Positions 35,132 to 45,126 of a stretch of DNA of 64,000 nucleotides are shown here, piece by piece. The stretch lies in contig NZ_JAUSUW010000010.1 in assembly GCF_030814435.1 (NCBI RefSeq), positions 113,094 to 177,093 on the forward strand, written 5' to 3'. Every line of letters starts with the position of its first letter. Within the stretch, counting starts at the first letter, position 1. The DNA comes from Peteryoungia aggregata LMG 23059. GTDB lineage: Bacteria; Pseudomonadota; Alphaproteobacteria; Rhizobiales; Rhizobiaceae. Both the position numbers and the translations under genes were made by a program. Below the pieces are notes generated by a model, which did no database searches, was not told the DNA's origin, and saw nothing but the letters and a program-made list of their open reading frames with translations.

Positions 35132-36448
35132 ATGCGCGCACCCCTTCTCACCATCGAGACCGCCGACGACACGCCCCCGGAGGCCGATGTCGTCGTTATC
35201 GGCGCCGGCATCGTCGGAACCTGCACGGCCTATTATCTGGCCCGACGCGGCGTGAAGGTGGTCCTGGTCGAAAAGGGACGCCCTGGCGCAGAACAGTCGA
35301 GCCGGAACTGGGGCTGGTGCCGTCAGCAGAACCGTGACGCGCGCGAATTGCCGATGGCGACCCGCAGTCTCGCCTTGTGGGACGCGATGGCCGAAGAGAT
35401 CGGTCCCGAACTTGGTTTCCGTCGCTCTGGCCTGCTGTATCTGTCCAACAACGAGGCCGAACTGGAAGGCTGGGCGCGCTGGCGCGACTTCGCCCGCACA
35501 CAGAATGTCGAGACCCACATGCTCACCGCCGAACAGGCGACCGGACGGGCCAAAGCCACCGGCAAGCGCTGGAAGGGCGGCGTCTTCTCGCCAACGGATG
35601 GCATCGCCGACCCCTCACGCGCCGTGCCCCTGATTGCCAGAGCCATCGAAACGCATGGTGGGCGGGTGCTGCAGAACTGCGCGGTGCGCGGGCTGGAGCT
35701 TGCTGGCGGCAAGGTCTGCGGCGTCGTCACCGAGCGCGGCACCATCCGCACACCCACCGCCATCATGGCAGGCGGCGCCTGGGCCTCCAGTTTCTGCCGC
35801 CAGCTCGGGATCCGGTTTCCGCAAGCCTCGGTCCGGGCCTCGATCCTGTCTGTGAGTCATGCCGAGGGCTTGCCGGATGCGCTGCACACCGCTCAGGTCT
35901 CCCTCACCGCCCGCCACGGCGGCCATACTCTCGCCATTTCTGGCAAGGCCCGCGTCGACCCGACCGGCCAGATGCTGCGCTTCGGCAGCACCTTCATTCC
36001 GATGTTCCTCAAGCGCCACCGATCGCTGGCAGTCGGTGGCCTCGAGGGCATCCGCTCCGGACATGAAACGCTCAGCCGCTGGTCGCTTGACCGGGAAACG
36101 CCAATGGAGCGCATGCGCATTCTGGACCCGAAGCCGGACCAGTCGCAGATCAACGAAACGCTCAAGCGGGCGCGAGACCTGATTCCGGCACTTCAAGCCA
36201 GTCAGGTCACCGCCGCGTGGGCAGGTTACATAGACAGCACCCCCGACGGCGTGCCGGCCATCGGCGAGACGGATATTCCGGGCTTCGTGCTCGCTGCCGG
36301 TTTCAGTGGCCACGGCTTCGGAATCGGCACCGGGGCCGGCGAAATGATCGCCGATCTCGTCATGGGCAAGATCCCCGCCCTGGACGCGTCTTCCTACCAT
36401 CCCTCCCGCTTCCACGAGAGTTCATGGGGCAAGGTCGCGGACTTCTGA
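35132..36448 (+). CDS. FAD-dependent D-amino-acid dehydrogenase-like oxidoreductase (DAO family)
   Basis: Flavoenzyme of 438 residues acting on an amino acid or secondary amine. The Rossmann motif is VVVIGAGIVGTCTAYYLARR at residues 20-39, then EKGRPGAEQSSRNWGW, the family flavin loop. The C-terminal flavin contact is AAGFSGHGFGIGTGAGEMI. It resembles DadA and sarcosine-type oxidoreductases; the exact substrate cannot be read. The second FAD oxidase of the island (23357-24634) is only distantly similar. It is controlled from the shared region with the Lrp-type gene. Confidence 0.87.
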   Translation: MRAPLLTIETADDTPPEADVVVIGAGIVGTCTAYYLARRGVKVVLVEKGRPGAEQSSRNWGWCRQQNRDARELPMATRSLALWDAMAEEIGPELGFRRSGLLYLSNNEAELEGWARWRDFARTQNVETHMLTAEQATGRAKATGKRWKGGVFSPTDGIADPSRAVPLIARAIETHGGRVLQNCAVRGLELAGGKVCGVVTERGTIRTPTAIMAGGAWASSFCRQLGIRFPQASVRASILSVSHAEGLPDALHTAQVSLTARHGGHTLAISGKARVDPTGQMLRFGSTFIPMFLKRHRSLAVGGLEGIRSGHETLSRWSLDRETPMERMRILDPKPDQSQINETLKRARDLIPALQASQVTAAWAGYIDSTPDGVPAIGETDIPGFVLAAGFSGHGFGIGTGAGEMIADLVMGKIPALDASSYHPSRFHESSWGKVADF

Positions 36449-36496
36449 TGACCGAGGGCGGCGAGCAGCTTGGATAGGCGGTCGGTCGACTGTCGA

Positions 36497-37360
36497 TCAG
36501 CCCAGTGCCTGGTTGACCAGACCGAAAGTGGTGACGGGACCGCCGGATGGAACCTCACCCTGAGTCATCGTCGTGACCGTGTCGTAGAAGGCGATCCCCG
36601 CCTCGTCGAGAAAGCGGCGCAGCGGCCCGTCTTCGGCGCGCGTGTCCATGCGCAGGAACCGATCCTTGTGGGCAATCACATGCGGACGGACAAGGGCGAT
36701 GGCATCCTCTTCGGTCTCGGCGACGACAGGGCCAATCACCCGACCGCGACCGAATTCGCGACAGAGGGCAAAGCCGCGTACCACGCCATCGCGCAGGATC
36801 ACGGTGCCCTCTGACACCGGGAAAAGCCGCTCGAAGACCGGCCGGCGAGCAACGCCGTAGGCCAGCGCATCAAGCGCCACGATCGCCTCGGCGTGGTCGG
36901 CGAGCATCGGCAGTGCATGATCCGACCCGTCCGGCACCCTGGAGGCGATGCCATTGTGCTGGAACACGGTTGCACGTGGTGAAAACCCGAGCGAGAGATA
37001 GAGCCGGTATGCCGCCTTGGTGGCGTTCAACACCTTGCTGCGCCCCGCCGTATCGGACAAAACATGCTGCATGAGCCAGCGGCCCGCCCCATGGTCCTGA
37101 AGCCGGGGGGACGTGATGACCATGCCGACCGAGGCGAGTGTCTCGCCCATCGGAAACCACATCGCCGATCCGAGCACGCGGCCGATTTCGTCGCGCGCGA
37201 CATATCCTCGGCCAAGGCTCAGGGCCAGTTCCCAGTCCTTCGGGCGGTGGGGCCAATTGACCGCGATCGACAGTTCGTGCAGCCGCGGAACATCGTCCGG
37301 CAGCATGTCCGTACAGGTAAGCTCGTAACTGTCGAGCGCCTTGGTGAGATCGGCTTGCAC
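36497..37360 (-). CDS. GNAT-family N-acetyltransferase (paralogue B)
   Basis: Acetyl-CoA dependent transferase of 287 residues starting with GTG at 37360, with TAGGATTTCCAAC upstream. Its acetyl-CoA loop (VITSPRLQDHGAGRWLMQHV) has lost the R-x-x-G-x-G/A pattern in part: QDHGAG replaces the more usual QRRGIG. It shares length, domain layout and the blocks WPHRPKDW, FGRGRVIGPVVA, FLRMDTRAEDG and TFGLVNQALG with paralogue A. An Lrp-like box lies 75-89 bases upstream. It is convergent with the FAD oxidase gene. The acceptor is unknown. Confidence 0.8.
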   Translation of the reverse strand: MQADLTKALDSYELTCTDMLPDDVPRLHELSIAVNWPHRPKDWELALSLGRGYVARDEIGRVLGSAMWFPMGETLASVGMVITSPRLQDHGAGRWLMQHVLSDTAGRSKVLNATKAAYRLYLSLGFSPRATVFQHNGIASRVPDGSDHALPMLADHAEAIVALDALAYGVARRPVFERLFPVSEGTVILRDGVVRGFALCREFGRGRVIGPVVAETEEDAIALVRPHVIAHKDRFLRMDTRAEDGPLRRFLDEAGIAFYDTVTTMTQGEVPSGGPVTTFGLVNQALG

Positions 37361-37844
37361 GTTGGAAATCCTATCTGTTTATCCGCAACCTTAGCGGCCA
37401 CCGACGAAAGATGCTGCTGCGGAATCACATATTTCAGCATTTGATTCTGAAGCAGCGCAGACGTGCAGGCCCCAGGCACTTTGAAGTGGCGTGATGCTGT
37501 CATTCGTGACCATGTCTGCTGCGGCACGGTCAGGTCACATTGAGTGCTCTCAAGCGACGCAGGGAGGGCACCGACGACGCCGATCATCTCCCCGGCCTCG
37601 GTCGACTGCAGGCCAAGCAACCCAAGCCAACCTAAAGGCAGGAAAGCCCTCAAGGTGCAGAAGCGGTGAGGAAGATTTGGCGGTTAAGCGACGGTTATAT
37701 CGCCGTCATGACAAACCTGCCCAGCAACTGGTTGCGGCAACCTGATCGGCCTGCCGAGCGACATAGCCGAGAAGATCAGCGACGTTAGGCGGGAGACACG
37801 CAAGCTTCGGCAGGCGCCCCCCCGGAGTGACGTCCGCATGCCGA
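37361..37844. other. 484-base intergenic region between coxG and the acetyltransferase gene
   Basis: Holds the Lrp-like box at 37435-37449 near its left end. No gene is supported: the short frames have no ribosome site or recognisable product. No clear terminator hairpin follows coxG. Confidence 0.5.
37435..37449. promoter_or_regulatory. Lrp-like box upstream of GNAT paralogue B
   Basis: CAGCATTTGATTCTG fits the Lrp consensus YAGHAWATTWTDCTR at 13 of 15 positions and shares TTCAGCAT with the box at 35046. It lies 75 bases upstream of the GTG start of the minus-strand acetyltransferase gene. Confidence 0.55.
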
Positions 37845-38402
37845 TCAGAGAAGACCAGGCGCCAGAACGATGGCGAGGAAGGCTGTGGCACTGCTGCCGA
37901 GGATCCGGCTCATCCAGCCTTTGCTGGCTGCCTGCTCTTCCGGAGGTGCCTCGACGTCAGAGGGTTTGCCAACAACTTCACCGAATTTTGCAAAGAAGTC
38001 GCCGGCGAGTTTCTTCGCCGTACTGTCGATCAGCCTGCTGCCCATCTGCGCAAGCTTGCCGCCAATTTCGGCTTTCACGACGTAGTGCAGGATTGTTGCA
38101 TCGCCATCCGGTTCGAGCGTGACATTGGCGCCCCCCTTGGCAAAACCGGCCATGCCGCCCGATCCCTCGCCGGAGATCGTATAGCCGTTCGGCGGATCCA
38201 GATCGGACAGGGTGACAGTGCCGGCAAAGCTCGCCTTGACCGGGCCGATCCGCAGCGTCACCTTGGCGACCATCTCGGTTTCGGATGTCTTCTCGATGGA
38301 TTCGCAGCCGGGTATGCACTGGCGTAAGATGTCCACATCGTTCAGGCCCGCATAGACGGCTTCGCGCGACGCCTCGATGCGTTGTGATCCGTTCATATCC
38401 AT
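37845..38402 (-). CDS. coxG: CoxG, SRPBCC-family CO dehydrogenase accessory protein
   Basis: Membrane-anchoring factor for CO dehydrogenase, 185 residues. Residues 1-150 are an SRPBCC/START-like fold (MNGSQRIEASREAVYAGL, then ILRQCIPGCESIEK, the usual CoxG opening). A linker follows, and the last 20 residues (ILGSSATAFLAIVLAPGLL) form a hydrophobic tail that can insert in the inner membrane. In Oligotropha, CoxG recruits the enzyme to the membrane for electron transfer. It is the last gene of the cox operon, 13 bases after coxF, with GGGAGAACAGCT before the ATG. Confidence 0.88.
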   Translation of the reverse strand: MDMNGSQRIEASREAVYAGLNDVDILRQCIPGCESIEKTSETEMVAKVTLRIGPVKASFAGTVTLSDLDPPNGYTISGEGSGGMAGFAKGGANVTLEPDGDATILHYVVKAEIGGKLAQMGSRLIDSTAKKLAGDFFAKFGEVVGKPSDVEAPPEEQAASKGWMSRILGSSATAFLAIVLAPGLL

Positions 38403-38415
38403 AGCTGTTCTCCCT

Positions 38416-39234
38416 TTATGCGTTTCTTTGGCCGCGCCGTCTGATCTCGATCATTTCCGCCACGATCGAGAAGGCAATTTCATCTGGCGTGATGGAGCCG
38501 AGGTCGAGACCTGCCGGTGAGCGCATGTCATCCATTGACCTCGCATCGAGACCGTCGGCTTCCAGATCGCGTCTCAGCGCCGCAAATTTCTTGCGCGATC
38601 CGACGAAGCCGGTGTAGCGGCTCTGGGTTCCAAGAACCGCCTTCAGTGCTGCGCTGTCGCCGCGCCCCTGGGTTGCAATGACAACATAACCTTGCTGTGA
38701 GCCGTCGGTCGGCAGGTCGAAACCATCGACCATCCGGTCGGTGATGCCAAACGCCGCATGATCGGCCTGCGGCGTGCAGATTGTCACGAAGAACCCCATG
38801 CGCCGGGCAATGTCGGCAAGGGCCACAGCCACCGGAGAGGCGCCAAGGATGGCAAGATGCGGGCGCGGCAGGACGGGTTCGACGAACACATCCATCGTGC
38901 CCTGGCTCGGGCACATGTTGCGGGCGTAGAACACGCCCTCCTTCATGTCGCCGGGTTTGACCTGTTGCACCTCGAGCAGGTCTTTCGGCTGGATGCTGAT
39001 CAGCCGGGGTTGACCGTCGCGGATGGCCTCACCCGCAGCCTTCAACACGGCACCACGGGCGCAACCGCCGCCGATCCAGCCGGCAGAAATGCTTCCGTCC
39101 GCCAAAACGACTGCCTTGGCGCCCGCTTTGGCGGCCGTCACGGAGACGGTGCGGACGACCGTTGCGATGGCAAAGGGCTCTCCACGCGCCTTGGTCTGAC
39201 TGACCAGATCGAGAATATCGGAGGTGTCCTGCAT
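38416..39234 (-). CDS. coxF: CoxF, XdhC-family molybdenum cofactor insertion protein
   Basis: Accessory protein of 272 residues that helps load the modified molybdenum cofactor into CoxL. The XdhC N-terminal domain has SISAGWIGGGCARGAV, and the C-terminal Rossmann domain has HLAILGASPVAVALADIARRMG. The longer in-frame N-terminal extension overlaps coxE and is not used; ATG 39234 lies two bases after the coxE stop and begins MQDTSDILDLVSQ. Order and neighbours match the established coxDEFG block. Confidence 0.88.
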   Translation of the reverse strand: MQDTSDILDLVSQTKARGEPFAIATVVRTVSVTAAKAGAKAVVLADGSISAGWIGGGCARGAVLKAAGEAIRDGQPRLISIQPKDLLEVQQVKPGDMKEGVFYARNMCPSQGTMDVFVEPVLPRPHLAILGASPVAVALADIARRMGFFVTICTPQADHAAFGITDRMVDGFDLPTDGSQQGYVVIATQGRGDSAALKAVLGTQSRYTGFVGSRKKFAALRRDLEADGLDARSMDDMRSPAGLDLGSITPDEIAFSIVAEMIEIRRRGQRNA

Positions 39235-39236
39235 GC

Positions 39237-40424
39237 TCAGATCCTCGCCAGATAGGGTTCGAGCGCCTTGAGGCTCTCCAGGTTGTGAGCCGGCGCAAAG
39301 AGATCGACGTAAGGAAGTGCTGCCTTCATGCCGGCCGCCTCCGGGGCATAGTCCTGCCAACCGATCATCGGGTTCAACCAGGCGATCCGCCGGCACCGCC
39401 GCCGGAGCGCCCGCATCTCGTCGCCCAGCCGTTCGGCCGGCCCGGTGTCGTAACCATCAGACACGATCATGACGCATGTGCGCGAATGGATGCAGCGTTT
39501 CGCATGCCATCTGTTGAAGGTGGCTAAGCTATCGCCGATGCGGGTTCCGCCGCCGGTTCCCTGACCCATCAGCGCCATCCGCTCGACGGCACGCTGCGGA
39601 TCGCGCTCCCGCAGCGCCGGGGCGATATGAACGAGGCGCGTATGAAAGAGAAATGCCTCGGCCTCGCGAAATGCGTCGAGCACGCCATGCATGAAGCGCA
39701 GGAACACCGCCGAGTAGAGGCTCATCGAGCCGGAACCATCGAGAAGCACGACCAGCCGCAACGGCTTTTCCCGGCGCTTCCGAAACACCAGCTGCATCGG
39801 CGTGCCGCCATTCGCGATGCTCTTGTGGATCGTGCGCCGGAGATCGAGCCGCTGGCCTTGGCGCCGCGCCCGCATGCGCCGCGTCATCCGCGCACGCATC
39901 GAAACCGCCAGGCGCTCAGCCAGGCGATGCGCCTCGGCGAGATCGTCCGGATGCGTCAGGTGCCGGAAGTCGGTCTTGCCGATGAACTCGGCGCGGGACG
40001 CGCCCTCGCGACGGGTTTCGCCGGTCTCGACGGCTTCCGCGCCCTCACCGCGCTGGACATGATCGGCGTGTTCCTGGTTGCCTTGACCGCGCGCACCGGT
40101 TGCGGCGGCCTGTACACCGTCAGGGGCCTTTTGCGGCGCGCCGGACATCCGCGTCGCCGATTTCATCCCGCGCTTCAGCCAGAAGGCATCGAAAATCTCA
40201 TCGAACATCGTCCAGTCGGAATGCCGGCTGCAGAAAAGCGATCTGAGCGCCGGGCGCAGCCGCCACGGACGGCTTGCACTGTCGCTTGCCATCACCGTCA
40301 GTGCATCACGATATTCTGCAAGACCGACAATGAAACCATTGTCGCGCAGCGTCGCCACGAAGCCAGAGAGCTTTGTCCGCATCAACTCGCCCAGGTCAGG
40401 CTCGGCCATCCGCAGCGCGCCCAT
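39237..40424 (-). CDS. coxE: CoxE, von Willebrand factor A domain protein
   Basis: Cytoplasmic partner of the MoxR-type ATPase CoxD, 395 residues. A long low-complexity polar segment (about residues 90-150) precedes the VWA domain, whose metal site (MIDAS) is LLDGSGSMSLYS at 227-238 with Thr-Gly-Gly-Gly-Thr-Arg near 295 and VSDGYDTG later. CoxD-CoxE pairs act in building the [CuSMoO2] site of CO dehydrogenase. The gene starts right after the coxD stop and ends two bases before coxF. Confidence 0.9.
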   Translation of the reverse strand: MGALRMAEPDLGELMRTKLSGFVATLRDNGFIVGLAEYRDALTVMASDSASRPWRLRPALRSLFCSRHSDWTMFDEIFDAFWLKRGMKSATRMSGAPQKAPDGVQAAATGARGQGNQEHADHVQRGEGAEAVETGETRREGASRAEFIGKTDFRHLTHPDDLAEAHRLAERLAVSMRARMTRRMRARRQGQRLDLRRTIHKSIANGGTPMQLVFRKRREKPLRLVVLLDGSGSMSLYSAVFLRFMHGVLDAFREAEAFLFHTRLVHIAPALRERDPQRAVERMALMGQGTGGGTRIGDSLATFNRWHAKRCIHSRTCVMIVSDGYDTGPAERLGDEMRALRRRCRRIAWLNPMIGWQDYAPEAAGMKAALPYVDLFAPAHNLESLKALEPYLARI

Positions 40425-40425
40425 C

Positions 40426-41307
40426 TCAGGCCACCTTTCCGAGCAGTCGCTCGGTAACTTGGCGCGACATGCGGGCCTTGTCCTCTGCTGTCTTGATCAG
40501 ACACATCAATGTCTCATGAACCGCATCGGGCTCGTCATGCAGATGCCGGATGTCGAGGCCGGCAAGCGTTGCGGCCCAATCGAGCGTTTCGGCGACACCC
40601 GGTGTCTTGCGCAGGTCCTCCTTGCGGATGAGGCCGACCATCGAAGCGATCTGCAGCGCCAGTGCCGCATCAATGCCCGGCAGCCGCGACAGGATGATCC
40701 GCGCCTCGCGGTCGACATCGGGAAAATCGACATAGTGGTAGAGGCACCGCCGCCTGAGCGCATCGGACAATTCGCGGGTCCCGTTGCTCGTCAGGATAAC
40801 CCGCGGGATGGTCGTCGCCGCAATCGTCCCGAATTCCGGTATCGACACCTGAAAATCCGACAGAAGCTCCAGAAGAAAGGCCTCGAACTCCTCGTCCGCC
40901 CGATCCACCTCGTCGATCAGGAGAACCGGTGCCTTGGCCTGCCGGATGGCGGCCAGTAGAGGCCGTTCAAGCAGGTATTTTTCGGAGAAGATCGCCTCTT
41001 CGACCTCATCGGCATTGAGGCCCTCGCGCGCCTTGATCGCCAGCAACTGCCGCTGGTAGTTCCATTCATAGAGGGCCGAACTCTGGTCCAGTCCTTCATA
41101 ACATTGTAACCGGATCAGCTTGGTATCGTGAGCGAGCGCCAAGGCGCGCGCAACCTCCGTCTTGCCGACACCTGCCTCGCCTTCGAGAAGCAGCGGCCGT
41201 GACAGGCTGTCCATCAGCCAAAGTGCTGTCGACAGGTCGCGGTCGGGAACATACCCGACCGCGGCCATCTGCGCGGCAATCCTCTCCTGTGGAAGTGTCA
41301 CTGCCAT
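40426..41307 (-). CDS. coxD: CoxD, MoxR-type AAA+ ATPase for CO dehydrogenase maturation
   Basis: AAA+ chaperone of 293 residues needed in Oligotropha for sulfuration and copper insertion at the CoxL active site. Walker A GEAGVGKT is at residues 43-50, Walker B PVLLIDEVDRADEEFEAFL lies near 112-130, sensor 1 is ILTSNGTRELSDALRRR. The ATG at 41307 is chosen because the longer frame runs into coxL. It begins 14 bases after the coxL stop. Confidence 0.9.
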   Translation of the reverse strand: MAVTLPQERIAAQMAAVGYVPDRDLSTALWLMDSLSRPLLLEGEAGVGKTEVARALALAHDTKLIRLQCYEGLDQSSALYEWNYQRQLLAIKAREGLNADEVEEAIFSEKYLLERPLLAAIRQAKAPVLLIDEVDRADEEFEAFLLELLSDFQVSIPEFGTIAATTIPRVILTSNGTRELSDALRRRCLYHYVDFPDVDREARIILSRLPGIDAALALQIASMVGLIRKEDLRKTPGVAETLDWAATLAGLDIRHLHDEPDAVHETLMCLIKTAEDKARMSRQVTERLLGKVA

Positions 41308-41321
41308 TGACTGATCCGGCC

Positions 41322-43751
41322 TTATCCGTGCAACCCGAGACGTTCGCCGACCTGCCACAGCCGCCAGGCATCGTGCGGCATCTGGATATGGCCGGCATCG
41401 AGGAAGGCATAGGCGTCGTTGACCGCATTGGAGAAGCACGGCACGCCGCCGACATGCGGGCTTTCACCCACGCCCTTTGCACCGATCGGATGATGCGGCG
41501 AAGGTGTCACGGTGAAGTCCGTTTCCCACTTCGGCGTCTCCACTGCGGTTGGCAGGAAGAAGTCCATGAAGGACGCCCCCATGACATTGCCCATCTCGTC
41601 GTAACGGATCTCCTGGCCCATGGCACAGGCGAAGGCTTCCGTCAGCCCGCCATGCACCTGCCCCTCGATGATCATCGGATTGATGCGCGTGCCGCAATCA
41701 TCCAGCGCATAGAAGCGCCGTGTCTTGGCGACGCCCGTGTCGACATCGATATCCATGACACAGAAATAGGCACCGAAGGGATAGGTCATGTTCGGCGGTT
41801 CGTAATAGTTCACCGCCTCCAAGCCGGGCTCGAGGTTCGGCGGCGGGGCATTGTAGGCCGACCAGGCGATCTCCTTCATCGTCTTGAACTTCTCCGGCAG
41901 GCCCTTGACGCGGAAGCGGTCGATATCCCACTCTAGATCCCCCTCATGCACTTCGAGCATATGGGCGGCGATCATCTGCGCCTTGGCCTTGATCTTGCGG
42001 GCAGCCACTGCCGTGGCAGCGCCGGCAACCGGGGTCGAGCGCGAGCCGTAGGTGCCGAGACCGTAAGGAGCCGTATCGGTATTGCCCTCCTCGATCATGA
42101 TGTCATCGGCGGGGATGCCAAGTTCGGTGGCAATGATCTGGGCATAGGTCGTCTCATGCCCTTGCCCCTGGCTCTTGGTGCCCATCCGGGCAATCACGGA
42201 GCCGGTCGGATGGATGCGGATCTCGGCGGAATCAAACATCGCAATGCCGAGAATGTCGCAGTTCTTGGCCGGTCCCGCACCGACGATTTCGGTGAAAAAG
42301 GAGATGCCGATACCCATCAACTCGCGCGTTTCGCCGCGCTTGAAAGCCTCCCGCTTTTCCGCCTGCTCCGCACGCAAGGCCTTATAGTCGATGGCGTCCA
42401 TCGCCTTCTTCATGGCGGTGTGATAATCGCCGCTGTCATATTCCCAGCCGAGCGCCGAGTGATAGGGAAACTGCTCGGCCTTGATGAAGTTCTTGATCCG
42501 CAGCTCGGCGGCATCCATGCCAAGCTTCTGGGCCAAGACTTCGATGGCGCGCTCGATGGCAAACACCGCCTCCGTTACCCGGAACGAACAGCGATAGGCG
42601 ACACCGCCTGACGCTTTGTTTGTATAGACACCATCGACCAACAGATGTGCGACCGGGATGTCATAAGAGCCGGTGCAGATGTTCATGAAACCGGCCGGCC
42701 ACTTGGACGGGTCGGCGCAGGCATCGAAGGCGCCGTGATCGGCCAGAACATGCACGCGCATGCCGAGGATCTTGCCGTCCTTTGTGGCGGCCAGTTCCGT
42801 GGTCATGTGATAGTCGCGGGCAAAGGACGTGGTGGAGAGGTTCTCCATGCGGTCTTCCACCCATTTGACCGGCACGCCCAGGACGATCGATCCGACGACC
42901 GAACAGACATAGCCGGCATAGGCGCCGACCTTGTTGCCGAAACCGCCGCCGATATCCGGCGCGATCACATGGATCTTGTGTTCCGGCAGGCCTGAAATCA
43001 GCGAAACGACGGTGCGGATGACATGCGGGGCCTGGAAGGTGCCCCAGAGCGTCAGCTCGCCCTTGACCTTGTCGAACGAGGCGACCGACTGGCAGGTTTC
43101 GAGCGGCGACGGATGGGTGCGGTGATCGACCAGCATTTCCTTGATCGTCACATCCGCCTTGGCAAAGACGTCGTCGGTCGCCTGCTTGTCGCCGATCTGC
43201 CATTCGAAGATGTGGTTGGGATGTTTGCGCGGCCCATGGGCGCCCACCATCTTGTCCTGGATGTCCTCGCGCAGGATCGGCGCATCCGGCAGCATCGACT
43301 TGAACGGGTCTACGATGCAGGGCAGCGCTTCATAGACGACATCCACGAGTTCGGTCGCATCAGAGGCGATGTAGCGATCCTCAGCGATGACGAAAGCGAC
43401 TTCCTGGTTCTGGAACAGCACTTTCTCTTCAGCCAGAACCGCCTGGACGTCGCCGGCAAGCGTCGGCATGTAGTGCAGGCCAAGCGGCTTCAGGTCCGCC
43501 GCTGTCAGCACGGCAATCACGCCCGGCAGGGCTTTCGCCCGCGAGGTGTCGATGCTGACGATGCGCGCATGGGCGTGGGGCGAGCGGACGAAATCGCCGA
43601 ACAGCATGCCCGGAAGCTTCAGGTCGTCGACATAGGAGCCCTTGCCTTGTGTGAAACGGATGTCCTCGACGCGCTTGCGCTTGCAGCCCATGCCCTGCAG
43701 CTTTTCGGTCCGCTCGGCGCGATCGGTGTCAATCTTGACTTGCTCGTTCAT
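41322..43751 (-). CDS. coxL: CoxL, large (molybdenum) subunit of form I aerobic CO dehydrogenase
   Basis: Catalytic subunit that oxidises CO with water to CO2 at a Mo-Cu site. Length from the ATG at 43751 is 809 residues, the same as Oligotropha carboxidovorans CoxL. The form I active-site loop is AYRCSFR at residues 385-391, with the Cu-ligating cysteine at 388. The catalytic glutamate lies in [11 protein letters not shown] at residue 763. Both numbers equal those of the characterised enzyme, which also supports the start choice. Form II proteins have AYRGAGR instead. The start overlaps the coxS stop (ATGA). It probably works as a (CoxLMS)2 complex at the inner face of the membrane. Confidence 0.96.
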   Translation of the reverse strand: MNEQVKIDTDRAERTEKLQGMGCKRKRVEDIRFTQGKGSYVDDLKLPGMLFGDFVRSPHAHARIVSIDTSRAKALPGVIAVLTAADLKPLGLHYMPTLAGDVQAVLAEEKVLFQNQEVAFVIAEDRYIASDATELVDVVYEALPCIVDPFKSMLPDAPILREDIQDKMVGAHGPRKHPNHIFEWQIGDKQATDDVFAKADVTIKEMLVDHRTHPSPLETCQSVASFDKVKGELTLWGTFQAPHVIRTVVSLISGLPEHKIHVIAPDIGGGFGNKVGAYAGYVCSVVGSIVLGVPVKWVEDRMENLSTTSFARDYHMTTELAATKDGKILGMRVHVLADHGAFDACADPSKWPAGFMNICTGSYDIPVAHLLVDGVYTNKASGGVAYRCSFRVTEAVFAIERAIEVLAQKLGMDAAELRIKNFIKAEQFPYHSALGWEYDSGDYHTAMKKAMDAIDYKALRAEQAEKREAFKRGETRELMGIGISFFTEIVGAGPAKNCDILGIAMFDSAEIRIHPTGSVIARMGTKSQGQGHETTYAQIIATELGIPADDIMIEEGNTDTAPYGLGTYGSRSTPVAGAATAVAARKIKAKAQMIAAHMLEVHEGDLEWDIDRFRVKGLPEKFKTMKEIAWSAYNAPPPNLEPGLEAVNYYEPPNMTYPFGAYFCVMDIDVDTGVAKTRRFYALDDCGTRINPMIIEGQVHGGLTEAFACAMGQEIRYDEMGNVMGASFMDFFLPTAVETPKWETDFTVTPSPHHPIGAKGVGESPHVGGVPCFSNAVNDAYAFLDAGHIQMPHDAWRLWQVGERLGLHG

Positions 43752-44248
43752 TCCGCGGCCTCCTGAAACGGTGTTCCATTGATCTTGGCCGCCGCATACT
43801 GGATGGCCTTGACGATGTTCACATAGCCCGTGCAACGACAGAGATTGCCGGCGATGCCGTAGCGGATTTCCTCCTCGGTCGGGTTGGCGTTTTCCTGCAG
43901 CAGGCGATGGGCGCGCAAGATCATGCCCGGCGTGCAATATCCGCATTGCAGGCCGTGCATCATGCGGAAGCCCTCCTGCAGAGCGCTGAGCGTTCCGTCC
44001 GGATTGGCCACACCTTCGATCGTGGTGATGCTGGCGCCATCGGCCTGGACTGCGAAGGTCATGCAGCTTTTCACCGACATGTCGTCCATATCGACCGTGC
44101 AGGCACCGCAATGGCCGGTGTCGCAGCCGATATGGGCACCCGTCAGGTTCTGCTGCTCCCGCAAGAAATGGATCAGGAGGGTGCGCGGTTCGACAAGAGC
44201 CTCGACAGCCTTGCCATTGATGGTGACCTTGATATGCGACTTTGTCAT
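43748..44248 (-). CDS. coxS: CoxS, small iron-sulfur subunit of CO dehydrogenase
   Basis: Carries two [2Fe-2S] clusters that pass electrons from the Mo site to FAD; 166 residues, the known CoxS length. Plant-ferredoxin-type cysteines are 42, 47, 50 and 62 ([13 protein letters not shown]). The second cluster has Cys102, 105, 137 and 139 (QCGYCTPGM and [11 protein letters not shown]). All eight are present. The ATG at 44248 follows GAGGGAAACC and is preferred over the start five codons upstream. Confidence 0.95.
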   Translation of the reverse strand: MTKSHIKVTINGKAVEALVEPRTLLIHFLREQQNLTGAHIGCDTGHCGACTVDMDDMSVKSCMTFAVQADGASITTIEGVANPDGTLSALQEGFRMMHGLQCGYCTPGMILRAHRLLQENANPTEEEIRYGIAGNLCRCTGYVNIVKAIQYAAAKINGTPFQEAAE

Positions 44249-44259
44249 GGTTTCCCTCC

Positions 44260-45126
44260 TCAACCCTTGGCGCGGGTCTGTGCCCGCTCGAGTGCCCGGC
44301 GCAGCATGATGCCGGCCATCTTGGTGCGGTATTCGGAAGGCCCACGCATGTCAGAGGCCGGATTGGTGATCGCCTCGGCCGCAGCGACTGCCGCATTGAC
44401 GGTTGCCGCATCGAGCGTGCTGCCAACCAGAATGCCAGCTGCCTCGGACGCCCAGAGCGGCGTTTCCGACACATTGGTCAGGCCGATCGAGGCACTGGTG
44501 CAGGTGCCTCCCGCCATGGTGATCACCACCGCCGCCGCCGCCGTCGCATAGTCTCCGACCTTGCGCTTGAGTTTCTCATAGCCGTAGCCATGACCCGCAG
44601 GCGGGATCGGAATGCGGACCTCGGTGAGGATCTCGCCGGGTTCCAGAGCGGTCTCATAGGCGCCGAGATAGAATTCCCGCGCCGGGACCTGGCGGCTGCC
44701 ACCGGTGCCGGTCAGCTGGTAGCTGGCCCCGAGACACTGCATCAGCGCCGGCATGTCATTGCCGGGATCACCATTGGCGCAGTTGCCGCCGATCGTGCCC
44801 TTGTAACGGATCTGCGGGTCGGCGATGACGAGGGCTGTCTCGCGCAGGATTGGAACGAGTTCTGCGAGCAAGGTGCTGGTGATGACCGAATGCTGCGTTG
44901 TCATCGCGCCGATGATCACGTCAGGGCCGACCACTTCCAGACGGCGAAGTCCCTCGATTGCCGAAAGGTCGACCAGATGCTCTGGCGCCGCCAGCCGTGT
45001 CTTCATCAACGGTATCAGACTGTGACCGCCAGCCAGCGGCCGGGCATCCTCGCCGAGTTGCAACAACAATGCGACAGCGCTTTCGACTGTCGTCGGCCGA
45101 TGGTAATCGAACGTGCCAGGTATCAT
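44260..45126 (-). CDS. coxM: CoxM, FAD-binding medium subunit of CO dehydrogenase
   Basis: Flavoprotein of 288 residues that receives electrons from CoxS. The two FAD motifs are AGGHS at residues 32-36 and TIGGN at 111-115, the positions found in the characterised CoxM (which has TIGGD). The last base of the motif differs but keeps the fold. A strong ribosome site GGGAGGAG precedes the ATG. It is the first structural gene of coxMSLDEFG; a gap of 174 bases with a phased direct repeat separates it from coxC upstream. Confidence 0.94.
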   Translation of the reverse strand: MIPGTFDYHRPTTVESAVALLLQLGEDARPLAGGHSLIPLMKTRLAAPEHLVDLSAIEGLRRLEVVGPDVIIGAMTTQHSVITSTLLAELVPILRETALVIADPQIRYKGTIGGNCANGDPGNDMPALMQCLGASYQLTGTGGSRQVPAREFYLGAYETALEPGEILTEVRIPIPPAGHGYGYEKLKRKVGDYATAAAAVVITMAGGTCTSASIGLTNVSETPLWASEAAGILVGSTLDAATVNAAVAAAEAITNPASDMRGPSEYRTKMAGIMLRRALERAQTRAKG

